The position numbers and the translations under genes are program-made. Shown one piece after another: positions 21,579-31,167 of a DNA stretch of 64,000 nucleotides (positions within the stretch are counted from its first letter, which is position 1; the number at the start of each line of letters is the position of its first letter). Origin of the DNA: Breviolum minutum Mf 1.05b.01 (Eukaryota > Sar > Dinophyceae > Suessiales > Symbiodiniaceae); contig DF241084.1 of the NCBI GenBank assembly GCA_000507305.1, forward strand, positions 1-64,000, read 5' to 3'. The notes under the pieces were generated by a model that was not told where the DNA came from, did no database searches, and was given only the letters and a program-made list of their open reading frames with translations.

Positions 21579-23546
21579 GAACGGCAACTCCGCGACAAGC
21601 AAAAATAGAGCACTTTGTCTCTAGTTGGTGGTTGAACCAACCCAATTGAAAAATATGCTCGTTAAATTGGATCATCTCCCCAAGGTTTGGGGTGAAAATT
21701 AAAAATATCTGAAACCACCACCCAGAGAATCCCTATGGGGCTCATGTTGCATGGCTACTGAGATCACAGTCTCGCCTAAAGAAGTAGGCATACACCACCA
21801 ATACAAGGTGATGACTTAGCTTGAACCTACTTCAATCCCTGCCAATGTCAAAGTTTCTGCGACTTTTTCGGCCGAAGATTTGGACCTCCCATCCCTTCAT
21901 CGACTTCCCCCGCGTTTTGGGGGGTGAAAACATGGCAAGTCAATGCTTCTCCAAAGTTCCAGGGGAAATGTGTCAAAAATATGTATTTTTGAAAGGTTTT
22001 GACCAAAAATCATGTCATCATTGGGGGTAAACTTAGTAATTTAGATGATCCAACAATTTTCTTGGCATCAAAAACAAAACACACAGAAGTATTTGTGCTC
22101 ATTTCAATTGAGTTACGAAACCACGAAAAAAATACTTTTTGTTTTTCAATATGCAAGGTTCAGCTAGTGGGGATTTGCTTGTTTGATGCTTGGAACAAGT
22201 TCCAAAAAGATGATACCAAATTGTGTGTGGTTCATGGTAATTTACCATGGTACAATCCGTAAAAACTATCAACAAAAACAAATCAAAGTTTTTTCGGCAT
22301 GTTTAAACACATTTTGAACCTCACCATGTCTGATAGTGCCCTTTGTTGGGGATCATGATCATGACCTACTACCCGTCCAAAACACACGAAAAATCGCAAA
22401 TCGCAAATTTTTGCAAGTACACTCTGGTAAAATGACATAGCAATGGAACATCGCCATTTTTTTTTAAATAGAAAATACAACCTTCAAATGGTTCATTTTC
22501 CAGCCTGCCATGTTATCTTAGCAGAGTTTTTTAACCCATCGATGGGACCCCCAAACAATGCATCCAGTGGAGGTTCAAATGCTCCACCTTCCTGCCGTTG
22601 GATCTCAAGGATGAGAAGGCTTAGACAAAGCTGCTAAAGTCCATTTCCCCGAGACTATACCCGGTTGGTTGGTTGGTTCAACTTTTAAGGGTCCCCAACA
22701 AACATGGGGGGGAACAAAAACCCAGCAATTTGTTTTTCAGGGGGCTACCCTCCCTAAAACTAAATGCGAGTTTACCCCTGAAAATGGATGGTTGGAAGAT
22801 GATCCATTTCTTTTGGGGCAAAAGACCCATTTTCAGGGCCGAAATTGCTGTTAGTTTTAGGGAGGGTAAGTAGGGACGATGATTCCCAAGGATTTGTGAA
22901 GCTTAGTGAAAAGTCTTCCAAGTCCAGGTCCTTTGTGAGCCATGTCTCGTGACATGAGATTTTCGTAAAGGATTCCGAGATCCCCCGGGAAAAAAACAAT
23001 TCGGCCCAGGTCGGAAAAAATTGTTTGCGCAGAAAATACGGTAACAACATGTTTGATTTCTTATTTACCCCCTCACTAATCAATATCATCTTGTCATTGC
23101 TTTTGGATCTGTTCAAGATGTTGGAAAAAGTTCCAAGAGTACTTCCCAAATCAAAATGTAATTAATAGGTGGTGAATCATGAATAAAATGGGCAGAACAT
23201 AAACATCACCTTAAGCACGATCCACAATAGTTCAAAGCCAGATTTTTGATCACTGACTCTTGTAGCATGTCGGCAATAAGCAAGTCCCTTGTGACTCGTG
23301 ACATTTCAAACTGATTGGCTCACAGCGATCCTTACAAAGGCTTATCGTAGTCTTCTTCATACACAGCAAATAAATGACCTAATTGGTGGTTTCAACCCCT
23401 TTGAAAAACATTCGTGAAAATGGGAATCTTCCCCAAATAGGGCTGAAAATAAAAACACTTGAAACGACCACCCAGATCAGGGTTTTGGTCACTGCTCAGT
23501 TGCTCAAGAACATTGCATTCTCGTCACTCTCCCGCCGGAACCCGGG
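21579..23546. repeat. Repeat block: C, G, A, B, L copies
   Basis: C at 21621-21725, then a 75-bp segment (21737-21812) shared with 25731-25806. G at about 22171-22292, A at 22418-22531, B at 22746-22868. C at about 23377-23475 appears inserted inside an L element. Confidence 0.6.
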
Positions 23547-23640
23547 TCAGTTCGCCTCATCTGATTGCGTGACGCGGACTGTCTCGGTATCCAAAGGGCC
23601 CAGTAGCCAAGCGTCCAAACGAGTGACGACGATGTAAAAC
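23547..23640 (-). CDS. Terminal exon of a minus-strand gene
   Basis: The acceptor GTCGCAG|G opens a frame FYIVVTRLDAWLLGPLDTET, then VRVTQSDEAN and TGA. It is GC-rich relative to its surroundings. Entry phase needs two nucleotides from the previous exon. The last exon seen upstream (24023) exits in phase 0, so at least one exon is missing between them, or this belongs to another gene. No family recognised. Confidence 0.58.
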
Positions 23641-24022
23641 CTGCGACTTTCGATGTTGTTTCTTTGGCAAGGATTTTTTGAGGTGTAGCGTCGGGATATA
23701 AACTGGGATGGAAAACCCTACAAGTGAGCTACACAAACGCCCAGCTACCCATCATTGGATGAGGAACCAAATCATTACCACGGAAAAACGGAGTGTTTCA
23801 CCACCATTTCCATCCATTGAAAATTGACTGTTTGGGGTTTCAGGTACATCTATATTGTACCCTCCTTAAAGATAACAGTGAGTTTACCCCTGAAAAACAA
23901 TGGTTGGAAAAGGATCCTTTCCTTTTGTCATGCCATTTTTTCAGGTGCTAACTGTTCTGGCCAAATTATAATATTTCACCAACCTAGGTTTTCCTGAAAG
24001 AAGGGCGTCACATTGTCCATAC

Positions 24023-24180
24023 CAGGTTCTGGATGAGCTCGGTGTTCAGATGCTGGAGCTGCATCACCCTTGTCGCCTTGGTTGCGAGGTGACCAACACG
24101 ATCTTCGAGAAGACCAACACGATCTTCGAGAAGACCAACACGATCTTCGAGAAGACCAGAAGTTCTGTCCGATTCCGCCC
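24023..24180 (-). CDS. Exon with three perfect coiled-coil heptads
   Basis: Between the acceptor TTTAAAAG|GG and donor AACCTG|GTATGG the frame reads AESDRTS, then GLLEDRV three times, then GHLATKATRVMQLQHLNTEL and IQNL. GLLEDRV is a heptad with hydrophobic a/d positions, so a short coiled coil is likely. The DNA repeats are exact 21-bp units (about 24096-24160). Entry phase matches the donor of 24252-24418 (intron of 71 nt). Confidence 0.75.
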
Positions 24181-24251
24181 CTTTTAAAGGACCATGGATT
24201 ATGGAATACCACGTGCTAAGCTGATGACTCAGGCTCTTCCTCCTCTGACAC

Positions 24252-24418
24252 TTGTGAATCCGGCATTTGAGCAGGTGGCTGAGGAGGTGGCATCATGCCC
24301 CACATTTGCTGCGGCATCATCCACATTTGAACCATGCCATGGCACTTCAAGGACGGGGCCCAAATTCTCCAAGAGGTCTGCGGGCTCGTCATCAGGGTTC
24401 ATGACAACAAGCAATCGC
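24252..24418 (-). CDS. Internal exon, acidic
   Basis: A strong acceptor (CCTTCCATTCAATCCAG|G) and donor (ACAA|GTGTCA) enclose 1 + 165 + 1 nt: RLLVVMNPDDEPADLLENLG, then PVLEVPWHGSNVDDAAANVG and ATSSATCSNAGFT. Both junction phases fit the neighbouring exons. Another frame of the same DNA (HGMVQMWMMPQQMWG...) is open too but breaks the phase chain. Confidence 0.7.
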
Positions 24419-24489
24419 CTGGATTGAATGGAAGGATTGGTTTTGAAACGAAAAGCGCACATACATGACTATAGTTTGCTGCCGCACAC

Positions 24490-24530
24490 CTTGACCCTTG
24501 CTGCTGCTGCTTGGCACTGAGTTCGAACAG
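24490..24530 (-). CDS. Short exon with polyglutamine
   Basis: The acceptor CACACTCCCAG|CTG and donor TCAAG|GTGTGC enclose LFELSAKQQQQGS plus two nucleotides, which complete an Arg codon with the next exon. The intron to 24418 is 71 nt. The gene continues upstream, but I cannot place the previous exon. Confidence 0.58.
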
Positions 24531-26773
24531 CTGGGAGTGTGGAGATGACAGTTTTGCTGAGTCGTGAGGTTGCTATCACTTGACCAGACTGTTGGTTTCA
24601 GGGAGGCAACTGTATCATCGTAAATCGTGGGTTAGGTCATCGACTGAAACCAATTGTCCTAGGGAAAATGGCGGGTTTTAACCCCCTTGGGATGGGCATG
24701 CGCGAACATCTTCCCAAATTTGTCAGGGGTTTAAAATCAAAGAAATGACATTCGAGAAACAGGACACCAGATCCCAGAATTTGAGGCAAACACATTCTTA
24801 CTCAGTGGTCCTTGAGGATACCATCATTTCCAGCTCCAAGTATAGCATAAGTATAGCATCCAGATGCTACTGTTGATGGTTCAGAAATCCCAAACAACCA
24901 CCTGGGAAGTATAAAACCCTGTATTATGTAATGGCATATTCTCCATATAAACTGGATAGTTGTATTTCTTCCATCAACAGTATGTAAAGTGGAACTCAAA
25001 GACACCTTCGTAGTCGGCTTAAGGCAATTTATGGGAAACAATCGCTTTGTCACATTGACTTTTCTAGCTAATCCTACCAAGCTTACTCTTAACATGCAAC
25101 CTCAAAAATATATATCAAAGTGATCTTAATCTTCCTTTACACATACCCTAAACGGAGCAGATACTGTTGATGGAAGAAATCTTCCACTAGTCGATTGGAA
25201 ATTTATGAGTCTGTAGATCTATTTGCATCTATTTATCTGTCCAAATTATAGCATTTCACCAACCTAGATTTCCCTGAAATAAGGGCGTCCCATTTCCCTT
25301 CCAAAACGCTACTTTTTGAGGTGAGGTCGTGTGAGGTCACTATAATTTGGCCTGGATCCCCCTTGACCACCTTATCGTCTTCCACTTCCCGATCTATTTG
25401 GAACCAGAGGGTATAGTTTCCTGATATATTTTTTGCAACTGGGAGGTTCCAAACATATGCGGAAGTGGAAGGTCAGGGTTGCCTATCAAACATACCTTTC
25501 ATCCACAGTGAGTGTGCTGGGCGCCGGATCGGTCCAAATTCCAGGCTTCCAGACCCGCGATTGGTTAAGAATAAGTGATGCATCACCTCAGCTTTTTCAG
25601 ATTTTTCGTGACACAAGATGGGCTCAAAGATCCAGTTAGAAATGGGGTGAAATAACCGTTATAAGTAGGTTGACCCCAGTTACCCATGTATTTTCGGCCA
25701 TTTTTTACTCCACTTATAACTGGCTTTTGGGGGCTCATCTTGCATGGCTTTTGACACCACAGTGTCACCTAAAAGAAGTAGGCATACACCACCAATACAC
25801 GGTGATTCCCCGAAGGTCTTTCCCGTCACTGGACGGAACCTTTCCAACGAGAAAATCATGGAAGACTTCACCCCATCCCCCCAAGAATTTGCAGTAGGTT
25901 CATTGGCAGGTCAGTTGAGCTATAGCTTCCAACTTAACTTCTTACCCTATACTTTAAAAAATGGACCAAGAACGGTGCCTTTGTTAAGATTTGTTAAGAT
26001 TGTCCAAATATCGTTTTCAACAACAAAACGGGACTCAACTGGCCCACTGATTGGCAGGTTGGTTGTCTTTTTGCAGGCAAAAAAAAATCACCTGAGCATT
26101 GAAAACCCCTTAGTTGTTTAGGGTATATAGGGGAGGATATGCCACATGGCGATTATTTCATAAACCATTACAAGGATCCCTATTTAACAACCAGGATTCA
26201 ATGGAAAGTAAGGCCGGTTTTATTTCATAGCTCACTTGGATTTGCTCCGCCATGATGCTTGGAAAAACAACAACACGCATGTGAGTTACCACTTACTTGG
26301 GTATCATGGCAGAAAGTATAAACCATCATCTTAAACAAATCCAAGTGTGGGTTCATCATTGATCCCGGAATGGTTCAAACAATTCCTTCTTGGATTAATG
26401 GCCGGTCAACCAACCCCCCCAACTTACCCCCCCAAGAAATAACTCCTTATGAAAGGGTTACTAACCACTGGTTTCCCTGGCTATAAAACCCTTCAACGTT
26501 CGGGAAAAAAGAGCCAAAAGGAATATGCCCCGACAGAAACCTGGAAACTGACACAGCCACTTCAATTAAAATGGTTGGCGCCATCAATTGGATGATGAAC
26601 CAATATTTGTACCACCGACATTTCCATCTATTTAGAATCGATTGTTTACGGTTCCAGGTATATTTTATATTGTACCCTCCAAATAATCTCTAGATCCCCA
26701 ATAGTTGGAGGTCACCAACAGCACAACCTGCGAAATTTCGGGTCACCTGTTCACTCACCATCCCCAAAAAAGG
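24531..26773. repeat. Repeat block: D, T, I, M, G, L, K copies
   Basis: D at 24868-24982 (clean), T at 25378-25478, I at about 25655-25740, the 75-bp segment 25731-25806 shared with 21737-21812, G at about 26238-26345, M at 26399-26490 and K at about 26570-26660. No gene called. Confidence 0.6.
24868..24982. repeat. Family D MITE-like element
   Basis: TACTGTTGATGGTTCAGAAA at the left and TTTCTTCCATCAACAGTA at the right, with TA at both ends. Other copies: 14351-14465, 16866-16973, 18166-18275, 32467-32595, 40130-40245, 41288-41397, 46046-46164, 48105-48238, 53274-53393, 63386-63504. One end often reads ATGGAAGAAATCC instead of ATGGTTCAGAAATCC, so two sub-ends exist. Confidence 0.8.
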
Positions 26774-26866
26774 TCACTTGACCATAGAATTGTCAGGATA
26801 GTGCCTATACCCAAGGATCTCTGAGGTTCTTTCCGTGTAAGGTTTTGGGAGAAATTTTTCACCCAT
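26774..26866 (-). CDS. Putative exon or small frame
   Basis: The acceptor TCTTTACATAG|ATG opens MGEKFLPKPYTERTSEILGY, then RHYPDNSMVK and TGA. A donor option (CTTGG|GTATAG) lies inside. The content is protein-like but short. It lies just downstream of a family T element and of the Roc-like exon on the same strand. Confidence 0.4.
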   Translation of the reverse strand: MGEKFLPKPYTERTSEILGYRHYPDNSMVK

Positions 26867-27014
26867 CTATGTAAAGACCCCACCCCGTGATCTTCCAGTT
26901 CCCCCAAAATATTTGGAACTAATAGGGTCCAATTAGCTGATATATTTAGACAACTGGGAGGTTGGTTGGTTCCAAATTTGGAACTGGAAGATTCAAAGCC
27001 ATCCCATGTGACCG

Positions 27015-27111
27015 TCAAAATTTTCCGATCCAAGTGTCATAGTACTCACGTTGACCACCAAAGTCCCAGGTCTTCAACAACACTGGAGCTTCAATCTCTT
27101 CATCTTCTCCC
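27015..27111 (-). CDS. ROCO-like GTPase fragment (switch II region)
   Basis: The acceptor AAACTGAG|G opens GEDEEIEAPVLLKTWDFGGQ then REYYDTWIGKF and TGA. WDFGGQ followed by a YY is the DxxGQ G3 motif of Roc domains (Ras of complex proteins), which bind and hydrolyse GTP. A perfect donor (CAAC|GTGAGT) lies right after GGQ, so either the exon ends there or the REYYDTW part, which also fits the family, is coding. The rest of the domain is not visible nearby. Confidence 0.62.
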
Positions 27112-27901
27112 CTCAGTTTTAAGCCAACCCAGCTTTGTGTAGCAACACAAAAAAACCCAGCAAAGTGGATGGTTTGAGCCGTTTTTTCTTGCGGAGGCAA
27201 AACTATCCAAGTCGGGGGCACTAACCAAAACGGTGTTTTTTTCGTTTTATAAGTTCGGGTTTACATCTCTCAAACATGGAAGGGGTAACCCACTCCAAAG
27301 GAAAGGGAAGTTTGATAGAATTTGGTTCCCTTGATTCTTGGATTTGGGCATGTCATTATGGTCACAAGTCAATCACGACTCTGCCAAATTCCCAAAATTT
27401 GGAGAGTCACATTTGGGGAGTGGTGGGCATTCCAAGCATTCCCAAAGCTCATCGGAAAGGACACAAAAAAATCCGTGCTTCATGACGGATTCTGGCCATA
27501 TAGAGAATTTCTTCAAAGGACCCAAAGCAAGGCAGTGGAAACCCCAAAACTACCCTGATCTTCCAGTTCCCAATATATTTGGAACCAACCCCCCAGTATG
27601 CCAGTAATTATATCAACTAACTGGACCCTTAATTCCAAATATATAGGGAACTGGGAAATCAGAGATACTTGAATCATAAGTACGGCCCAGCTGAACTGCA
27701 CTTGGTAAACTCATCCGGTCCCGAATGGAAAAAGATTCAGCACTTTCGGTCGGTTATATACATCTAATTTCCAACGAGCAAACCGTCTATGGCGTCCCAA
27801 CTAAGCAAGATTTGCCAGTCAAGTATCGCTGACATGTCAAGTGATTCTTCGAAGATTTTCAGCTGATCATATCATGCTTTTCTATTCATTTATATAGAAT
27901 G
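27112..27901. repeat. Family T element and unassigned DNA
   Basis: T at 27553-27668 (GATCTTCCAGTTCCCAATAT to AACTGGGAAATC). The stretch 27250-27550 holds open frames on the plus strand but nothing I trust as coding. Confidence 0.45.
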
Positions 27902-28044
27902 CTAAATCTGATACGTCATATCCCAGTGTCCATCAAAAACACAATTTAAAAATTCTTTTCCTGCAAGAGACTGAATCATCTTGGCCACCAAATCCACTCG
28001 CATCTTAGTGGTGACTTCTGCTGTTTCTTCCTCCTCTTCACCAC
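27902..28044 (-). CDS. Terminal exon, acidic then helical
   Basis: A clear acceptor (GGTTTTGTTGACAG|GT) opens GEEEEETAEVTTKMRVDLVA, then KMIQSLAGKEFLNCVFDGHW and DMTYQI before TAG. An acidic head followed by a helix with alternating hydrophobics looks real. It enters in phase 1. The upstream exon must lie beyond 28044, where a plus-strand gene (28519-29875) also sits, so the two genes may interleave. Confidence 0.66.
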
Positions 28045-28518
28045 CTGTCAACAAAACCGCAAATCGAAGCCCTTGGGGTTCACGGGTTCACCAATCCAGG
28101 ATTCGATTTTGTTACCACAACAAGGTTGGGACCCCAAAAACCTGTTATACATGGGGTTCTAAATACATATAATCTCTATAAGTAGTTTTTTTTGACCCAA
28201 GTAAAACCCATCTATTGATAAGGCCATTTATAGGGGCCATCCATGTCACTCCGCTTATAACCTATTTTAGGTGACCGGGAATCTTAACCTAAATCTTCAT
28301 TTGCCACGATTGCATCCTTTTTTTAAGGGTAGATCCTATCTATGATGTTTGAATCATGTTTGACCAAAAGGGGTGGTCAAATCAGCCGTGATCATAGGAT
28401 AATTTGAATGTTCACCCCAAAAAGTTCAGGTACCCACACTCAAAAAATGGAGGTGCGTGTTGTCTGACTTTTTCTAATTTCGGAGAGCTATGTGTTTTTT
28501 GTTTGCATTTCCTTGTAG

Positions 28519-28653
28519 CAGCCAACCTTTTACATTACGACTTTGGTGAACTTTTCGGGTTGCAACTTTTGTCGTGGGATGCAACCCACCTCCAAAGCCT
28601 TTATGTTGGAACTTTCAGAAAATGGAAGCTTGGATCATGAAGCCATGATCTGA
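28519..28653 (+). CDS. Exon, plus-strand gene at 28.5-29.9 kb
   Basis: A very strong acceptor (TTTGCATTTCCTTGTAG|CAG) opens QPTFYITTLVNFSGCNFCRG, then MQPTSKAFMLELSENGSLDH and EAMI before TGA. It contains a C-x2-C pair. Either it is terminal for an upstream gene or it has an internal donor I cannot pick. No homologue recognised. Confidence 0.52.
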   Translation, partial: QPTFYITTLVNFSGCNFCRGMQPTSKAFMLELSENGSLDHEAMI

Positions 28654-28858
28654 TTGGGTGAATGGCTTCACTTTCTAGCCGTTAGTTTCAGGTGAGATCT
28701 TTTTGTGTTTTTTTTGGAAAGAGGTGATGATGAAAGCTTTTTGGAGGAGGTGGGTAGGTCTCTGAAACTAAAAAGTTGAGCACTTTCTGAAAAAATTAGG
28801 AGCTCCATAATATTTCACTGTGACCGTGGTGTGTTGACACTGGGGACTCCTGGGCCAG

Positions 28859-28949
28859 GAGTGTTCGGCCACCATGCTGTGTTGGAGTTGCATTTGAAGA
28901 ACCCACCATCAACTTAAACAGTGCGTTCGCTCCTAAGGAGTTCAACTAA
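28859..28949 (+). CDS. Putative exon
   Basis: The acceptor CCTGGGCCAG|G opens SVRPPCCVGVAFEEPTINLN, then SAFAPKEFN and TAA. A donor inside (AACA|GTGCGT) is possible. It lies just upstream of the phased exon series starting at 28998. Confidence 0.42.
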
Positions 28950-28997
28950 GAATTGCTCAGGATATGTATATCCCTAAAATTCCAGGTATATCTTAAG

Positions 28998-29084
28998 AAA
29001 TTTCCCTACAATCCATTACAATCCTACTCTGGGGATGAGATTGAGACCACCAATCCTACCGCAGGGAGGGTCTGGATTCTTAGG
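28998..29084 (+). CDS. Internal exon of a phased plus-strand gene
   Basis: The acceptor TATATCTTAAG|AAA and donor CTTAGG|GTATAA enclose 29 codons: KFPYNPLQSYSGDEIETTNP, then TAGRVWILR. Exit is in phase 0, matching the exon at 29175 (intron of 90 nt). Function unknown. Confidence 0.6.
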
Positions 29085-29174
29085 GTATAACATAATCAAA
29101 CCATGATTCCTGTGAAATGTGCTGATAAACTCGGTGGTGGCTCGAAAACCACTTCCCTATTTGGAGATTTGAAG

Positions 29175-29277
29175 ATTCCCCTTCATCGCTCCGTAAACCT
29201 CCCTTCCGTGAAAAAACAGCAGCCAAAGTCTAAGAAAGTACCTGAGGTCAAAATAGATGGCTTGCCGATACCAAAAG
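29175..29277 (+). CDS. Internal exon, basic; segment repeated at 58.2 kb
   Basis: The acceptor GGAGATTTGAAG|ATT and donor CCAAAAG|GTAGGT enclose IPLHRSVNLPSVKKQQPKSK, then KVPEVKIDGLPIPK plus one nucleotide. Phases fit both neighbours. The VKIDGLPIPK part and its GTAGGT donor recur on the minus strand near 58211-58275 as VKMDGLPIPF followed by the same donor, so the exon end is a dispersed sequence. Confidence 0.68.
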
Positions 29278-29358
29278 GTAGGTTCGTAAAAGGGTCCTCA
29301 AAAACCAATATGTGGTGACTGTGCTATCTACTTTTCAATTACTGTACTTGGAGTTCAG

Positions 29359-29420
29359 AGACACCACTTTTGTTTCCAATCAACACCACCTTCCGCACCC
29401 AGTTGAACCTGGATCTCGTG
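29359..29420 (+). CDS. Internal exon, phase-perfect
   Basis: A strong acceptor (CTTGGAGTTCAG|AG) and perfect donor (CTCGTG|GTAAGT) enclose two nucleotides, which complete a Glu codon with the previous exon, plus TPLLFPINTTFRTQLNLDLV. Exit phase 0. The following intron holds the compound microsatellite. Confidence 0.74.
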
Positions 29421-29455
29421 GTAAGTCCTGACAGATTGTTGATTGCTGTAATAAT

Positions 29456-29459
29456 CGTC

Positions 29460-29502
<43 letters not shown>

Positions 29503-29539
29503 GAGGAGGAGGAGGAGGAGGAGGAGGAGGAGGAGCAGT

Positions 29540-29578
<39 letters not shown>

Positions 29579-29579
29579 T
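29456..29579 (+). repeat. Compound trinucleotide microsatellite in an intron
   Basis: Runs of GTA/TAG, then GGA, then TCA triplets, each about 10-15 units, with a GCAGTA break. It lies wholly inside the intron 29421-29629. Open frames through it (poly-Val/Gly/Ser or poly-Met/Leu) are artefacts of the repeats. Confidence 0.95.
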
Positions 29580-29629
29580 CGATGTCATCACCTTTGTTGA
29601 AAAAGGCAATTACTTCATTTCCTTTGCAG

Positions 29630-29875
29630 TTTCAATTGCAAGGGGTCATTAAATCACCAATCCAACCAACGCACCATCTTTGGGGTAAATTACTCAACCA
29701 TGCCATGTTACATCCCCTCACCTTGGGTAGTTTATGGTCCCTGACCACCCAATGCATTTTTCAATGCCCAAGTGAACATGAGTCAATTGAGACCGAACAG
29801 TTCTTATGTTTAACTACTCCCAACCAGAAACAATCACAAAGAACGCCAACCGAACAATTTGATTTTGTCCACTGA
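29630..29875 (+). CDS. Terminal exon of the 28.9-29.9 kb gene
   Basis: A near-ideal acceptor (TCATTTCCTTTGCAG|TTT) in phase 0 continues from the 29420 donor. The product begins FQLQGVIKSPIQPTHHLWGK, has a middle with LTLGSLWSLTTQCIFQCPSE, and ends QSQRTPTEQFDFVH at TGA. Together with 28998, 29175 and 29359 this gives about 160 residues of a basic protein that I cannot assign. The exon chain is supported by phase at three junctions. Confidence 0.7.
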   Translation, partial: FQLQGVIKSPIQPTHHLWGKLLNHAMLHPLTLGSLWSLTTQCIFQCPSEHESIETEQFLCLTTPNQKQSQRTPTEQFDFVH

Positions 29876-30192
29876 CGAATAAAATCTTTACCAGCTTTCT
29901 TCCAAGTGACCTCTGGATCACCCAAATGGAGGTCACTTGACTCACTTGACCCCTGAAGGGGTCACTTAAAAACACCCAAAAAGGTCACTGGAGACGCTGG
30001 TAGGTGGGGTATTTCCAACAAAATGTTCATCCAACTTCGTAGCTGCAACTGGAACCGAATTCTTTTTTGGGGTCCAAGCAGTAAAGGTTGGGTTCACGCA
30101 AGTGTCACTTCCAGGATGACATGACATTTTGCGGTGACCGGGAATCTCAACCTAAACCTTCATTTTCTACTGTTGATGGGTTGGGGGGTTAG

Positions 30193-30384
30193 ATGCAACG
30201 CGAGGGCGTTTGTGTACTACATCAAGCTAGCTGTGTTGTGGTATTCTTTGATGAATATCTTGGAGATTTTTTTGTCAAGCCCCATGGCAAAATTACTTCA
30301 AGTCTTTCGTCTTTCGTCACAATGGATCCAAACTACATGCGACTGAAGTTTGGACGATCCGCCATATTTGCATTGAATTCCTGA
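30193..30384 (+). CDS. Probable coding segment, unrecognised
   Basis: The plus frame from ATG reads MQREGVCVLHQASCVVVFFD, then EYLGDFFVKPHGKITSSLSS, then MDPNYMRLKFGRSAIFALNS before TGA. It follows a D-like left end at 30168. The strongest part is VVVFFDEYLGDFFVKPHGKI. No donor is obvious, and the next plus exon starts at 30475. Confidence 0.45.
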   Translation: MQREGVCVLHQASCVVVFFDEYLGDFFVKPHGKITSSLSSFVTMDPNYMRLKFGRSAIFALNS

Positions 30385-30474
30385 TTTAATCTACACTTTG
30401 CGGGTATAGATATCGCCACCCCTTTGAGACATCTCCGTATTGTTGGTCAAGTTGGATCATTTCCAATCTTACAG

Positions 30475-30540
30475 TACGTGACACATTTCAAATTTTTTGA
30501 GGTTTCAACACCTAGTAAAGCAGTGTTAACGGACATGTAG
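30475..30540 (+). CDS. Terminal exon candidate
   Basis: The acceptor TTTCCAATCTTACAG|TAC opens YVTHFKFFEVSTPSKAVLTD plus M and TAG. A GTGAGT donor sits right after the TAG, so in another frame this could be an internal exon, but the other frames carry stops. Confidence 0.45.
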   Translation, partial: YVTHFKFFEVSTPSKAVLTDM

Positions 30541-31071
30541 GTGAGTTTTCCTTCAATCAAAAGGTTGAACGATGCTCCAACAATGCACAAATCCATGTGT
30601 GGAACTCACATATATTATATAGGTATGACCCTCCAGTACGGGAAACAAGGCAAGGTTGCTGACCCACTGGATATTTGGTGGGTATTTTTGAAACCTAGTT
30701 GGTGGTTGCAACATACTTCAACCCGTTCGAAAGATACTGGTCAAATTGGATCATCTCCCCAAGTAGGGGTGAACCTGACAAAAAATTGAAACCACCACCT
30801 AGAAAACGACTAGTGCTTGAATCGACTCATCATGAAGGCCGCCATATGAGAGCCAAAGATTTACTCTGACCTTAGTTGTAGGTCCGAAGAATCAGGTCAG
30901 CTCTTATAGAAGACCATCTAAATTTGCATGCCATGCATGCATGCAACGCTTGTACTGCTCGTTTGAAATACCGCGCCTTAGGAAGGACCGCAAGTTTTCT
31001 GTATATGTTTTTCCTCGCAGGTTCACTGCCGGATTTCACAAATGGTGCCATACATTGAGCATCTCACGAAG

Positions 31072-31167
31072 TCATCCCCACGCCAACCGAAGTAGTTTAG
31101 GAAGGGTCTCCCCGTCGCGTCTCATCACTGACAAAACTGTCTGGCCAAAATGATAGGCAGTGCTGAC
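31072..31167 (-). CDS. Terminal exon, unrecognised
   Basis: A good acceptor (CCGGTCTATTTCAG|GTC) opens 31 codons: VSTAYHFGQTVLSVMRRDGE, then TLPKLLRLAWG and TGA. Amphipathic and protein-like. A family F remnant lies just upstream (about 31200-31250). Confidence 0.6.
   Translation of the reverse strand, partial: VSTAYHFGQTVLSVMRRDGETLPKLLRLAWG

Noticed and set aside
24205..24335. Alternative frame HGMVQMWMMPQQMWG...EEEEPESSA
   Set aside because: It looks protein-like (Met/Gln/Pro-rich, acidic end), but it does not connect in phase with either neighbouring exon, whereas the RLLVVMNPDDEP frame does on both sides.
29370..29600. Frames with poly-Val/Gly/Ser and poly-Met/Leu
   Set aside because: They are only trinucleotide repeats read in frame, inside the intron between two phased exons.
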